Below are positions 17,312 through 30,126 of a DNA stretch of 64,000 nucleotides, in pieces (position 1 is the first letter of the stretch; each line of letters begins with the position of its first letter). Made by a program: the position numbers and the translations under genes. The notes below the pieces were generated by a model. It saw nothing but the letters and a program-made list of their open reading frames with translations, made no database searches and was not told where the DNA came from. Source of the stretch: Methylobacterium sp. SyP6R (GTDB taxonomy: Bacteria; Pseudomonadota; Alphaproteobacteria; Rhizobiales; Beijerinckiaceae); NCBI RefSeq assembly GCF_019216885.1, contig NZ_JAAQRC020000001.1:2834501-2898500 (forward strand), given 5' to 3'.

Positions 17312-17641
17312 GTGTCCCTTGCAGTCATTTTCGGAACAAACTTACGAAATTGCCGTAAATCGCGACGCTTGACGCAAGCTGATCTCGCGGAGAAAACGGC
17401 ACTTTCTATGGAGATGATCAGTAAGATCGAGCGTGGAGTAGCCTCTCCGTCATTTTCCACTATCGAAAAACTCGCAGAAATATTGAATTTTCCTGAGAGT
17501 GCCTTCTTCGGCGAAGGGCCAATTGTGTCCGCAAACGGAGAAAGGGCGCGCATACTTTCTAAAATATATACAAAGCTTTCTAGATTTAATGAAGATCAAT
17601 TGGCTAAAGTTGATAAAATAATTGATGTCGCGATCGATTGA
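17312..17641 (+). CDS. XRE-family helix-turn-helix regulator
   Basis: 109 residues from a GTG with GGAGGT 5 nt upstream. Residues about 8-62 are a lambda-repressor-like HTH (NLRNCRKSRRLTQADLAEKT, SMEMISKIERGVASPSFSTIEKLAEIL). The remaining ~45 residues are a short helical tail with no recognisable domain. It is clearly AT-richer than its neighbours, with codons such as AAA and ATA, pointing to recent acquisition. It probably represses its own promoter through the palindrome at 17220-17234. No restriction, toxin or integrase partner is adjacent. Confidence 0.85.
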   Translation: MSLAVIFGTNLRNCRKSRRLTQADLAEKTALSMEMISKIERGVASPSFSTIEKLAEILNFPESAFFGEGPIVSANGERARILSKIYTKLSRFNEDQLAKVDKIIDVAID

Positions 17642-17830
17642 GGCGCGAATGCGACGTTTGCAGGATAAAATTATAATGTATTATTTAATAGGTCGCACAC
17701 TCAATAAAAAACGCTGACATATATAAGAGCCCCTAACTTAACCCGCCCCGGCACCCGCTAAGTGGTTGAAATAACAGGAGCGAAGGCGGTTTAGATAGGC
17801 GCTCTAAATGTAAATGTTATTTGAACAAAA

Positions 17831-18223
17831 TTAATATCCATGGATTTTCCGCCACTGAAAATATATATCCATGTTTTTTGTCGTGTTTTTATAAACCGCA
17901 ATGAATTTACTAACTGATCTATCAATTGCTAGGACAACCTCAAACTCTCTGATGTTGATATATTCCTCGTCTTTCTTATGTTTTAGCCAATTTTTTAACC
18001 CATTTATCTCCTTTGACATTTCGTTGCTGTGTTTCTGGATAACAAGAAATATGTATGGCTCTTCCGATTCTGGCATAGCATCCTCTGCGGCTAAGGCCAA
18101 ATTTACAGCGGCGGGGTAATTATCGCTCAAGAATAGAAAAATTGCCGCGTTAATTTGAGCTTCTACTGCTTCCCGCCGACTGAATGTTTTTCCTATCGGT
18201 ATTCTTTCTTCAGGGACGCTCAT
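17831..18223 (-). CDS. AT-rich hypothetical protein
   Basis: 130 residues starting MSVPEERIPIGKTFSRREA, with AAGGTG about 12 nt upstream; an ATG at 18334 would add 37 residues without a better ribosome site. The first half (REAVEAQINAAIFLFLSDNYPAAVNLALAAEDAM) looks like a pair of amphipathic helices resembling a small helical family I have seen in Rhizobiales, but I cannot name it. The second half is charged (NWLKHKKDEEYINIREFE). No catalytic motif is visible. Composition is strongly AT-rich, matching the XRE regulator and not the chromosome. It is convergent with that regulator, 189 bp away. Confidence 0.6.
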   Translation of the reverse strand: MSVPEERIPIGKTFSRREAVEAQINAAIFLFLSDNYPAAVNLALAAEDAMPESEEPYIFLVIQKHSNEMSKEINGLKNWLKHKKDEEYINIREFEVVLAIDRSVSKFIAVYKNTTKNMDIYFQWRKIHGY

Positions 18224-18607
18224 AACTTTTATCACCTTTCGAAATTCTATCGCCTTTACGATCTGGGTCGGAGGCTCTGGTTCCGAGTCATTAAGTATTT
18301 TTTGACATTGCAGCGCTCGTATAAAATATAACAAACAACGCCTTCACTGTTATTGGAACGATCTTGGGGAAATATGTCGCATCGATATGAATGCAAACAA
18401 TCATACCTCAAAATAAATCATACATCGCAATTTATAAAATAAAGTCTAATTTTATCAAATTTATTTTCCTTATTGCTTCTAATGAGCGCCAAAAATATCA
18501 ATATTAGTTAGCTGATTTTTCCAGAGGAGCCGTCCGCAGCGGGGTCCGGATTTATCCGTGGCTTTGTTCGATTCTATGCCGCATTTCGTAGTGTTGAAAC
18601 GAGCACT
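18224..18607. other. AT-rich gap between hypothetical gene and tRNA-Leu
   Basis: About 385 bp, unusually AT-rich up to about 18510, then returning to normal composition just before the tRNA 3' end. No gene, integrase remnant or obvious direct repeat of the tRNA 3' end was found by eye. It probably includes the promoter of the hypothetical gene at 17831-18223. Confidence 0.5.
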
Positions 18608-18693
18608 TGGTGCGGACGGCGGGACTCGAACCCGCACGACCAGAGGTCGCAAGATTTTAAGTCTCGTGCGTCTACCGATTCCGCCACGTCCGC
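18608..18693 (-). tRNA. tRNA-Leu, anticodon TAA
   Basis: 86 nt including an encoded CCA. On the minus strand it starts GCGGACGTGGCGG and ends GTCCGCACCA. Acceptor stem GCGGACG pairs with CGTCCGC, the anticodon loop reads ACTTAAAATC (anticodon TAA), a long variable arm follows as expected for a class II tRNA, and the T arm carries GGTTCGAGTCC. Its 3' end faces the AT-rich patch at 17.2-18.5 kb. Confidence 0.96.
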
Positions 18694-19017
18694 GCGGGTG
18701 CTTAGCCCAGCCCGTCCGGGTTAGCGGGGTGCGGGGCGCAGATCAAGGGCTCTGAGCCGCAAGGCTGTCCGGTTAAAAGAATGGCGCTTTCCCCTCCCCC
18801 TTGTGGGGAGGGGTTAGGGGTGGGGGTGGTGCAGGAGGCACCGCCTCGCTCTATCCGGCACCACCCCCACCCCCATACCCCTCCCCACAAGGGGGAGGGG
18901 AGGCGCGCGACTTTCAAGCGGGGAGACGTGTCGGATCAAGATGGTTGAACGCAGTCGCCCGTGTGGGAGAGGGATTCCGCATTTGGTTGTGGAGGTCTAT
19001 TTCCCGGGCAGCTTTGT
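18694..19017. other. intergenic region tRNA-Leu to monooxygenase gene
   Basis: About 325 bp with no gene. It is dominated by the palindromic repeat at 18791-18900; the rest is unremarkable GC-rich spacer. The downstream gene is read toward this region, so it is a 3' flank for the monooxygenase and contains the 5' flank (promoter) of the tRNA. Confidence 0.55.
18791..18900. repeat. G/C-run palindromic repeat
   Basis: Two arms of about 42 bp, CCCCTCCCCCTTGTGGGG... at the left and its reverse complement ...CCCCACAAGGGGGAGGGG at the right, pair with one small bulge and two mismatches around a ~25-nt centre. Each arm itself contains an inner CCCC...GGGG hairpin. It differs from families A and B in sequence but has a similar length and location. 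Confidence 0.85.
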
Positions 19018-20250
19018 TCACGCCGGCCCGAGCGGCCGCCAGCCGTAGAGCCACGCATAGCGCTCGGTCATCTGCTCCGCACCCAAGCGCCCCATCACCA
19101 CGTCGCGGGCGGCCGAGACCAGGGTGCCGGCGTGGTAGATCCGGCCGTTGCGGCGAGCGTGCGCCTGGATGGTGGCGACCCGCTCGGCCCGGGCCTTGGC
19201 GTAGCGGGACAGCGCCGCCGGCACGGAATCGCCGGGGTCGAGGCAGGCGGCGAGCACCGCGGCATCCTCGATCGCCAGGGCCGCGCCTTGCGCCAGGAAC
19301 GGCAGCACCGGATGGGCGGCGTCGCCGAGCAGCGCGATCCGGCCGCGGGCCATCGGGCGGGCCGCCGGGCGGTCGACCAGGGACCAGACCAGCCAGGATT
19401 CGGGCCGGGCGAGCAGGCCGGAGAGCGGCGGGGCGGCGTCGGCGAAGGCGGCGCGCAGGCGGGAGGGCTCGCCGCGGGCGCCCCAATCCTCGCTGCGCTC
19501 CTTGTCCGGCACGACCGCCACGAGGTTGAGCCGGCGCCCGCCATTGATCGGGTAATGCACCACGTGCCGGCCGGGGCCGAGCCACAGGCCGGTCTCGTCG
19601 GCCAGGAACTCGGGCGGTACCGCCTCGCGGGGGAGGGTGGCGCGCCAAGCGGATTCGCCGCGGGGGCGCAACGGGCGCCGGTCGAACCGGGCCCGCAGGG
19701 ACGAGCGCACCCCGTCGGCCGCCACCACGAGGTCGGAGTCGAGGGTCTCGGTGCGGCCGCCGTCGCTGGCGAGCGTCAGGGTGGTGCCCGACGCAGCTTC
19801 CTGCACCCCGGTGACGGCGCGGCCGATCAGGAGCCGGATGCCCGGCCGGCCGCGGGCGGCCTCGAGCAGGATGGTCTGGAGGTCGGCCCGGTGCACCACC
19901 CAATAGGGCGCGCCGAAGCGCTCGCGCATCGCCTCGCCGAGCGCGATCTCGCCGATCGCGCGGGCATGCGTCAGGCTCCGGATCCGCACCCGGGCCGGCT
20001 CGCCGGCGACGCGGCGCAAGGGCAGCCCGAGGCCGAGCTCGGTCAGGATCCGGCTGGCATTGGGTGAGAGCTGCAGGCCCGCCCCGACCTCGCTGAAGGC
20101 GGTGCGGCGCTCGACCAAGGTGACGTCGTGCCCGCGGGCGCTCAAGGCGAGGGCCGCCGTGAGCCCGCCGATGCCGGCCCCGACGATCGCGATGCGCAGG
20201 CCCGGCCGGTCCGGGACCGGTCGGTTCCCCGGCAGATGGCTCGATGCCAA
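19018..20250 (-). CDS. FAD-dependent aromatic-ring monooxygenase
   Basis: Flavoprotein monooxygenase of the salicylate/3-hydroxybenzoate hydroxylase (UbiH/PHBH) superfamily, 410 residues. N-terminal dinucleotide fold IAIVGAGIGGLTAALAL, the VVAADGVRSSLR motif in the middle, and the GDAAHPVLPFLAQGAALAIEDA flavin-binding motif near residue 305. The hydroxylated substrate cannot be deduced. It begins 3 bp after the stop of a zinc-finger gene, so the two are one transcription unit; the same pairing hints at nothing obvious functionally. Confidence 0.88.
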   Translation of the reverse strand: MASSHLPGNRPVPDRPGLRIAIVGAGIGGLTAALALSARGHDVTLVERRTAFSEVGAGLQLSPNASRILTELGLGLPLRRVAGEPARVRIRSLTHARAIGEIALGEAMRERFGAPYWVVHRADLQTILLEAARGRPGIRLLIGRAVTGVQEAASGTTLTLASDGGRTETLDSDLVVAADGVRSSLRARFDRRPLRPRGESAWRATLPREAVPPEFLADETGLWLGPGRHVVHYPINGGRRLNLVAVVPDKERSEDWGARGEPSRLRAAFADAAPPLSGLLARPESWLVWSLVDRPAARPMARGRIALLGDAAHPVLPFLAQGAALAIEDAAVLAACLDPGDSVPAALSRYAKARAERVATIQAHARRNGRIYHAGTLVSAARDVVMGRLGAEQMTERYAWLYGWRPLGPA

Positions 20251-20253
20251 GGT

Positions 20254-20511
20254 CTACTCGGCGGCGAGGCGGGCGCGGTCGTCCCAGACGCTCGCGGCCG
20301 GCTCCGCCGTGCCGGCCTTCAGGGCCGGGTTGTAGCGGTACAGCGTCGAGCAATACTGGCAGATGATCTCGTCGTCGGCGCCCATGTCGAGGAAGACGTG
20401 GGGATGGTCGAACGGCGGCAGCGCGCCGATGCACATGAACTCCTTCGAGCCGACCTGGATGACCGGAACGCCGTCCTGGTTGTGGAAGTGCGGGACCGCC
20501 TTGTCTGCCAT
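20254..20511 (-). CDS. CHCC-type zinc-finger domain protein
   Basis: 85 residues from ATG 20511 (MADKAVPHFHNQDG). Carries the zf-CHCC pattern: Cys in EFMCIGALPPFDHPH, the histidine of that segment, then CQYCSTLYRYNP near residues 52-63. This small family is related to the zinc-binding NDUFS6 subunit of respiratory complex I and is widespread in alphaproteobacteria. First gene of a two-gene unit with the monooxygenase downstream. Confidence 0.85.
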   Translation of the reverse strand: MADKAVPHFHNQDGVPVIQVGSKEFMCIGALPPFDHPHVFLDMGADDEIICQYCSTLYRYNPALKAGTAEPAASVWDDRARLAAE

Positions 20512-20688
20512 CGCCTCAGAGTTCCTGGATTTGCGGGGCAAGATGCCCTCGGAAGATCGTGTTCTCCTAGCCCCTCGGGGCCGCCGCGCCTAGGGGTTCG
20601 GGCCGGCGCGGCGCACGCGCCGCGGTTTCGTCATGGTCTTGCGACATCGGGGCGCCCGACCGGTTTCATGACCACGAGAGGATCGCCC

Positions 20689-21021
20689 GTGACCCGCTTC
20701 CTGCCGAGGCTCGCCCTCCTCCTCGCCCTCAGCGGCGCGACCACGCTCGGCGCCACCGCGGCCCAGGCCCAGAGCCGCACCGTGGTCGGCGCCGGGGCCG
20801 GTGCGGTGGCGGGCGCCCTCGTCGCCGGGCCGATCGGCGCGGTGGTGGGCGGGGTCGTCGGCGCCGCCTGGGGCGAATCGGCGAGGGGCCACCGCCGGGC
20901 CGGCCGCCGGGTGCGGCGCCACCACGCGGTGCGCCAGGCCGCGGCGCGGCCGGTGCGGGTCGCGCAACGGGCGCCCGCCGCGGCGCCGGCCCGGCCGCGC
21001 GCCTGGGTCGATCCGCGCTGA
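20689..21021 (+). CDS. exported glycine-zipper protein
   Basis: 110 residues from a GTG preceded by GAGAGGA 6 nt upstream; an ATG at 20668 is also in frame. A signal peptide ends at ALA-type ATAAQAQ (residues about 1-28), followed by a glycine-zipper helix VGAGAGAVAGALVAGPIGAVVGGVVGAA-like region (about 33-60) and a basic, proline/alanine-rich tail. Such proteins are usually periplasmic or outer-membrane-associated; the specific role is unknown. Confidence 0.72.
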   Translation: MTRFLPRLALLLALSGATTLGATAAQAQSRTVVGAGAGAVAGALVAGPIGAVVGGVVGAAWGESARGHRRAGRRVRRHHAVRQAAARPVRVAQRAPAAAPARPRAWVDPR

Positions 21022-21121
21022 GACGCCCCTTCCCCCAATCGTGCCTCCTTGGCTTCGGGGCCGGAAGCGCCTACATCGAAAGCCATCCAGAGCGCTGCCA
21101 GCATCCTATCCCGGGCCCCCG

Positions 21122-25544
<4,423 letters not shown>

Positions 25545-25576
25545 AATTCGGCGTCTTCGCGGGGGAGAGCGCCGGC

Positions 25577-26446
25577 ATGACCTTTCCCCGCACCCTCGCG
25601 ATCGACTTCGAGACCGCCAACGAGCGCCGCGACAGCCCCTGCGCCGTCGGCCTCGCCTGGATCGAGGGCGGCCGGGTGGTGCGGCGGGAATCAACGCTGA
25701 TCCGGCCGGCGGAGATGCGCTTCTCGCCCGGCAACATCCGGGTCCACGGCATCCGGCCGCGGGACGTGGAGCGGGCACCGTCGTTTCCGGAGGCGATGGC
25801 GCCGTTCCTGCCGGAGATCGCCGGCAGCCTGGTGCTGGCCCACAATGCCAGCTTCGATGTCGGGGTGCTCGCCGCGACGCTCCAGGCCTACGGACTGCCG
25901 CAGCCGGCCTATACGTCGCTCTGCACGGTGCAACTCGCCCGCCGGCACTGGCCGGGGGAGGGCGGCCAGGGACAGGGGACCTACCGGCTCTCGGCGCTCG
26001 CCGCCCGGGTCGGCGTGACGTTCCGCCACCACGATGCCGGCGAGGACGCCTATGCCTGCGCGGAGATTGCCCTTGCCGTCATGCGGGAGGCCGGCGCGCC
26101 GGACATCGCGAGTCTGGCCCGCCGCATGAATCTCACCCGCGAGCGGGCCGGGGAGGGTGCGCGGTCGTCCGAGGGAATCGTCGCCCGGGCCCTGCGCGGG
26201 GTGGCGCCGAGCCGCAGCCGCGCGCCGCTGCTGCATTTCGTCGTCCGCGGCAGCACCGGCACGCCCTACGACGTGCGGCTGGTGGACACCCGCGACGGCC
26301 CGCGCCTGCGCTGCACCTGCGCCGGTGCACGGTTCCGGCCCGATTGCCGGCACGTCCGGGCGCTGGCGAACGGCGAGATCGACGCGCTGTTGTCGGACAA
26401 TCCGGGGGATGTGGCGGCGTTGGCCGGGTTGTTGCGGGTGGGGTGA
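25577..26446 (+). CDS. DEDDh 3'-5' exonuclease with C-terminal SWIM-like zinc motif
   Basis: 289 residues. The N-terminal ~175 residues are a DnaQ-like exonuclease: AIDFETAN (D, E), AHNASFDVGVL (D), and HHDAGEDAYACAE (H, D) complete the DEDDh set. The C-terminal part (about 215-289) has CTCAGARFRPDCRHVRAL, a CxC...CxH arrangement like a SWIM zinc finger. That combination is not the usual DNA polymerase III epsilon layout. It starts 32 bp after ligA and is probably co-transcribed, which suggests a repair role. Confidence 0.83.
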   Translation: MTFPRTLAIDFETANERRDSPCAVGLAWIEGGRVVRRESTLIRPAEMRFSPGNIRVHGIRPRDVERAPSFPEAMAPFLPEIAGSLVLAHNASFDVGVLAATLQAYGLPQPAYTSLCTVQLARRHWPGEGGQGQGTYRLSALAARVGVTFRHHDAGEDAYACAEIALAVMREAGAPDIASLARRMNLTRERAGEGARSSEGIVARALRGVAPSRSRAPLLHFVVRGSTGTPYDVRLVDTRDGPRLRCTCAGARFRPDCRHVRALANGEIDALLSDNPGDVAALAGLLRVG

Positions 26447-26901
26447 GTATTCCGGGTTGGATGGATTAATATTATCGTTCAATCCAGCATAATATAATAA
26501 TATAAAATTAGTGATGCAATAACATGTCTAAAAATTTGATTAATTAGCAAAAAATATTTTACAACACGTCGTCAAATATTTTTCCAAAATGATGTTGTTG
26601 CCTGAGAAGAAATCCCGATCACCCACCTCATCCTGAGGTGTTAGCCGATCGAAGATCGGCTGACCTCGAAGGAGGGCTCCAGATGTCGCTGTGAACCCTG
26701 GAGCCCTCCTTCGAGGCTGCTTCGCAGCACCTCAGGATGAGGTGAGACGATAGGATCTCTTTTGCTTACGCTCTTTTTTGGGGAGATCAATTCGCTCAAA
26801 CAGGTGCTCTGGATGAGGTGAGAGAGATGCCGTAAGGTCTCGAATGTTTCTTGCCAAAAACGGCTCAACCAGGCCCCGGCAACACTCGATGCCGTCGTGC
26901 A
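26447..26901. other. intergenic region with AT-rich patch and repeat
   Basis: 455 bp between convergent genes. 26460-26600 is strikingly AT-rich for this chromosome (runs such as AATATAATAATATAAAATTAG) with no gene. A family A repeat follows at 26626-26742. About 160 bp of ordinary sequence then leads to the end of the molybdopterin-subunit gene. Confidence 0.6.
26626..26742. repeat. family A palindromic repeat, copy 3
   Basis: Ends CCTCATCCTGAGGTG and CACCTCAGGATGAGG, inner CCTCGAAGGAGGGCTCCAG and CTGGAGCCCTCCTTCGAGG. Between outer and inner blocks each side has its own small hairpin (GCCGATC-GAA-GATCGGC on the left, GCTGC-TTC-GCAGC on the right). Lies between the convergent exonuclease and aldehyde-oxidoreductase genes. 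Confidence 0.92.
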
Positions 26902-29127
26902 TCACGCCCGCCGCGGCCCGGTCTCCTTCGCGCCGAAACCCTCCAGGATCTTGTCCAGGGTCAGCGGGTAATCCCGGATCCGGATCCCGGTCGCGTTGTA
27001 GACCGCGTTCGCCACCGCCGCCCCGGCGCCGCAGATGCCGAGTTCGCCCAAGCCCTTGCTCTTCAGCGGGTTCGCCTTGTCGTCGAGTTCGGGCAGGAAC
27101 ACCGCATCGATCTCCGGCAGGTCGGCATGGACCGGCACGTGGTACTCGGCGAGGTCGTGGTTGACGAAGGTGCCGTAGCGCGGGTCGACCTCGACCGCTT
27201 CCATCAAGGCCGCGCCGACGCCGAACACCATGCCGCCGATCGCCTGCGAGCGGGCGGTCTTGGGGTTGAGGATGCGTCCGCCGGTGAACACGCCGAGCAT
27301 CCGCCGCAGCCGGATCTCGCCGGTATCCGCATCGACCCCGACCTCGGCGAAATGCGCGCCGTAGGAATACTGCGAGAACTTCTTCTCGTTCTCGCCCGGC
27401 TTGATCTCGCCTTCGGCCTCCAGCCCGGGGCCGATCAGGTCGCGCAAGGCCGCCGACCGGTTGCCCGAGGTGATCCGGTTATCCGCGAAGACCGCGTTCG
27501 CAGGCTCCAAGTCGGTCTTCGCCAGGAGCTGCCCGCGCAGGGCCTCGCAGGCCATGTAGAGCGCCGAGCCCGACGACGCGGCGCCGAACGAGCCGCCGGA
27601 CCCCGACGACATCGGATCGGCGGTGTCGCCGAGGATCATCCGCACCTCCGAAACCTTCACGCCCAGCATCTCGGCGGCGATCTGGCTCAGGATCGTGTAG
27701 GTGCCGGTGCCGATATCGGTCATCGCCATCCGGGCGGTGAGCGTCCCGTCGGGGTCGAGGCGCACCCGCGCCTTCGCCGGCTGGAGCGGGTTGAGGCGGG
27801 CCGCCGCCGCGACGCCGGTGCCGACCATCCACTGCCCGTCCCGCACCGAAGCGGGCTTCGGGTTGCGCTTGTCCCAGCCGAAGCGACGCGCGCCCTCCGT
27901 CAGGCAGGGCACGAGCTGGCGGGTCGAGAACGGGACGTGCTTCTCCGGGTCCTGCGCCGGCTCGTTGCGGATGCGCAGTGCGATCGGATCGAGGGCCAGG
28001 GCCTCGGCCAGTTCGTCCATGGCGCATTCGAAGGCCAGCATGCCGACCGCCTCGCCCGGCGCCCGCATCGAGGAGGCGGGCAGCAGGTTGAGGTTCGCCA
28101 GCCGATGCGCCGTCAGGCGGTTGGGCGCCGCGTAGAGCGAGCGGGTGACATTGGCCGAGGTCTCGAAGAAGTTGTCGCCGGGCGCGGTGTCGGACCAGGA
28201 TTCGTGGGCGATGGCGATCAGCGTGCCGTCTCGGTCGGCGCCGAGGCGGACCCGCTGCACCGTACCCGAGCGCCGCGTCGTCGAGGTGAAGACCTGCTGG
28301 CGGGTGAGCGCGACCTTGACCGGGCGGCCGTTCAGGTTCTTCGAGGCGAGCGCCGCCAGGATCGCATCGGCCTGCGGCTGCAGCTTCCCGCCGAAGCCGC
28401 CGCCGACGAAGCGGCTGATCAGCCGGACATTGTCCTTGGGCACCTTGAGCACCGAGGCCAGCGCGTCCTGGCCGCGATTCGGCATCTGGTTGGCGGTGAT
28501 CAGCGTGACGTGATCGCCCTCCCAGGCCGCGATCGTGGCGTGCGGCTCCATCATCGCGTGGCTCTGCACCGGGGTGGTGTAGCGCGCGTCGATCTTGACC
28601 GGGGCCGACGCCAAGCCGGCCTCGACATCGCCGAGGGACGAATCCGGCGGCGTCTTCGCCTTCTCGGGCTTCTTCGCCGCCCCGAGCGCGTCGGCGAGGA
28701 TGTAGGCGCCCTTCTGCTCGTCGTAGGCGACACGCACGGCAGCCGCCGCGGCGCGGGCCTCCTCGAAGCTCTCGGCCACCACCAGCGCGACCGGCTGGCC
28801 CCGATGCTCGATCTCGGTCCCGGTCAGCAGCGGGCCGACCTGCTCCTTCTTCTCGCCCTGGGACGGCACGTTGCGGTGGGTGAGGACGTGGACGACGCCC
28901 GGCATCCGTTCGGCGGCGGCCGTGTCGATGTCGCGGATGCGGCCCTTGGCGATGGTCGCGGTGACGACGAAGCCGTAAGCGGGATTCGCCATCTCCCGGC
29001 TTTCATACGCATAAGGAGCGCGGCCCGTGACCTTGAGCGGGCCGTCGACGCGGTCGATCGGCTGGCCCACCGGGCCGTCGGTGTGCGTGTCGAGGGGCGT
29101 GACGCCGATCGGCTGGCTCATGTCCAT
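26902..29127 (-). CDS. aldehyde oxidoreductase, molybdopterin-binding large subunit (PaoC-like)
   Basis: 741 residues, xanthine-oxidase family molybdenum-cofactor subunit. Begins PIDRVDGPLKVTGRAPYAYE, has the conserved FVGGGFGGKLQPQ and SMRAPGEA segments, and ends with the active-site glutamate in SKGLGELGICGAGAAVANAVYNATG. Length and motifs match PaoC (YagR) of the periplasmic aldehyde oxidoreductase PaoABC better than eukaryotic-type xanthine dehydrogenase. Start ATG 29127 with GGAG upstream (ATG 29121 possible). Third gene of a three-gene unit. Maturation would need a PaoD/XdhC-type chaperone, which is not visible here. Confidence 0.92.
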   Translation of the reverse strand: MDMSQPIGVTPLDTHTDGPVGQPIDRVDGPLKVTGRAPYAYESREMANPAYGFVVTATIAKGRIRDIDTAAAERMPGVVHVLTHRNVPSQGEKKEQVGPLLTGTEIEHRGQPVALVVAESFEEARAAAAAVRVAYDEQKGAYILADALGAAKKPEKAKTPPDSSLGDVEAGLASAPVKIDARYTTPVQSHAMMEPHATIAAWEGDHVTLITANQMPNRGQDALASVLKVPKDNVRLISRFVGGGFGGKLQPQADAILAALASKNLNGRPVKVALTRQQVFTSTTRRSGTVQRVRLGADRDGTLIAIAHESWSDTAPGDNFFETSANVTRSLYAAPNRLTAHRLANLNLLPASSMRAPGEAVGMLAFECAMDELAEALALDPIALRIRNEPAQDPEKHVPFSTRQLVPCLTEGARRFGWDKRNPKPASVRDGQWMVGTGVAAAARLNPLQPAKARVRLDPDGTLTARMAMTDIGTGTYTILSQIAAEMLGVKVSEVRMILGDTADPMSSGSGGSFGAASSGSALYMACEALRGQLLAKTDLEPANAVFADNRITSGNRSAALRDLIGPGLEAEGEIKPGENEKKFSQYSYGAHFAEVGVDADTGEIRLRRMLGVFTGGRILNPKTARSQAIGGMVFGVGAALMEAVEVDPRYGTFVNHDLAEYHVPVHADLPEIDAVFLPELDDKANPLKSKGLGELGICGAGAAVANAVYNATGIRIRDYPLTLDKILEGFGAKETGPRRA

Positions 29128-29149
29128 GGCTGTTCTCCGATGTCGGCGA

Positions 29150-30115
29150 TCAGGCGCGCATCGCTTCCGCGACGGCGGCCGCGAGGGTGCGCTTGGCGAG
29201 CGGGATCTTGAAGTCGTTGGCGCCGTAGCCGCGCGCGCCCCGCAAGGCCGCTTCGCCGGCGGCGCCGACGCCCTCGCGCACGAGAGCCTCTTCGGCGTCG
29301 GCCACCCGCCAGGGCTTGGGGGCGAGGCCGCCGAAGGCGAGGCGGGCCGAGCGCACCTTGCTTCCGTCGGCCTCGATGACGGCCGCCACCGAGACCAGGG
29401 CGAAGGCGTAGGACGCGCGGTCGCGCACCTTGCGGTAGACGTGCCGCCCGCGCACGGGCGCCGGCAGGGTCACGGCGGTGATGATCTCGCCGGGGGTCAA
29501 GGTGGTCTCGATCTGCGGCGTGTCGCCGGGCAGGCGGTGTAGGTCGGCGATCGGGATCTTTCGCTCGGTCCCCTCCGGGGTCACGGTCTCGATCGTGGCG
29601 TCGAGGGCCCGCATCGCCACCGCCATGTCGGAGGGGTGGGTGGCGATGCACTGGTCGGAGGTGCCGAGGACCGCCAGGATGCGGTTGAAGCCCTGAAGCG
29701 CCGCGCAGCCGGAGCCGGGCCGGCGTTTGTTGCACGGCATCGCGGTGTCGTAGAAATACGGGCAGCGGGTGCGCTGCAGGAGGTTGCCGGCGGTGGTCGC
29801 CTTGTTGCGCAACTGGCCCGAGGCGCCGGCGAGCAGCGCACGGGAGAGCACGCCGTAGTCGCGCCGCACCCGCTCGTCGGCGGCGAGATCCGCGTTGCGC
29901 ACCATCGCGCCGACGCGAATCCCGCCATCGGAGGTTGCCTCGATCCGGTCGAGCGCCAGGCGGTTGACGTCGACGAGGTGGGCCGGCGTCTCGATCTGCA
30001 GCTTCATCAGGTCGAGGAGGTTGGTGCCCCCGGCGATGAAGCGGGCATTCGGCTGCCCGGCGGCCTTGGCAGCCTCGGCCACGGTGGCGGGGCGCTCGTA
30101 GGTGAAAGCCTTCAT
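29150..30115 (-). CDS. aldehyde oxidoreductase, FAD-binding subunit (PaoB-like)
   Basis: 321 residues from ATG 30115. FAD-binding motif [20 protein letters not shown] near the N-terminus and second flavin contact [24 protein letters not shown]. The latter is followed by GSGCAALQG, giving the cysteine set (C, C, C) that in PaoB binds an extra [4Fe-4S] cluster. C-terminal CO-dehydrogenase-flavoprotein domain from about 215. It passes electrons between the Mo/FeS subunits and the acceptor. 22 bp separate it from the large-subunit gene. Confidence 0.92.
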   Translation of the reverse strand: MKAFTYERPATVAEAAKAAGQPNARFIAGGTNLLDLMKLQIETPAHLVDVNRLALDRIEATSDGGIRVGAMVRNADLAADERVRRDYGVLSRALLAGASGQLRNKATTAGNLLQRTRCPYFYDTAMPCNKRRPGSGCAALQGFNRILAVLGTSDQCIATHPSDMAVAMRALDATIETVTPEGTERKIPIADLHRLPGDTPQIETTLTPGEIITAVTLPAPVRGRHVYRKVRDRASYAFALVSVAAVIEADGSKVRSARLAFGGLAPKPWRVADAEEALVREGVGAAGEAALRGARGYGANDFKIPLAKRTLAAAVAEAMRA

Positions 30116-30126
30116 CGGTCGCCCCC

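Noticed and set aside
17187..18607. Prophage or insertion sequence
   Set aside because: Only a regulator and one unknown gene are present; no integrase, transposase, terminal inverted repeats or phage structural gene was found.
18558..18755. 65-residue frame across the tRNA
   Set aside because: It runs through the whole tRNA-Leu gene and its translation (TRTTRGRKI) is simply the tRNA sequence; not a protein gene.
26851..29211. 786-residue frame antisense to the molybdopterin subunit
   Set aside because: Shadow of a well-supported gene; no motif and biased composition.
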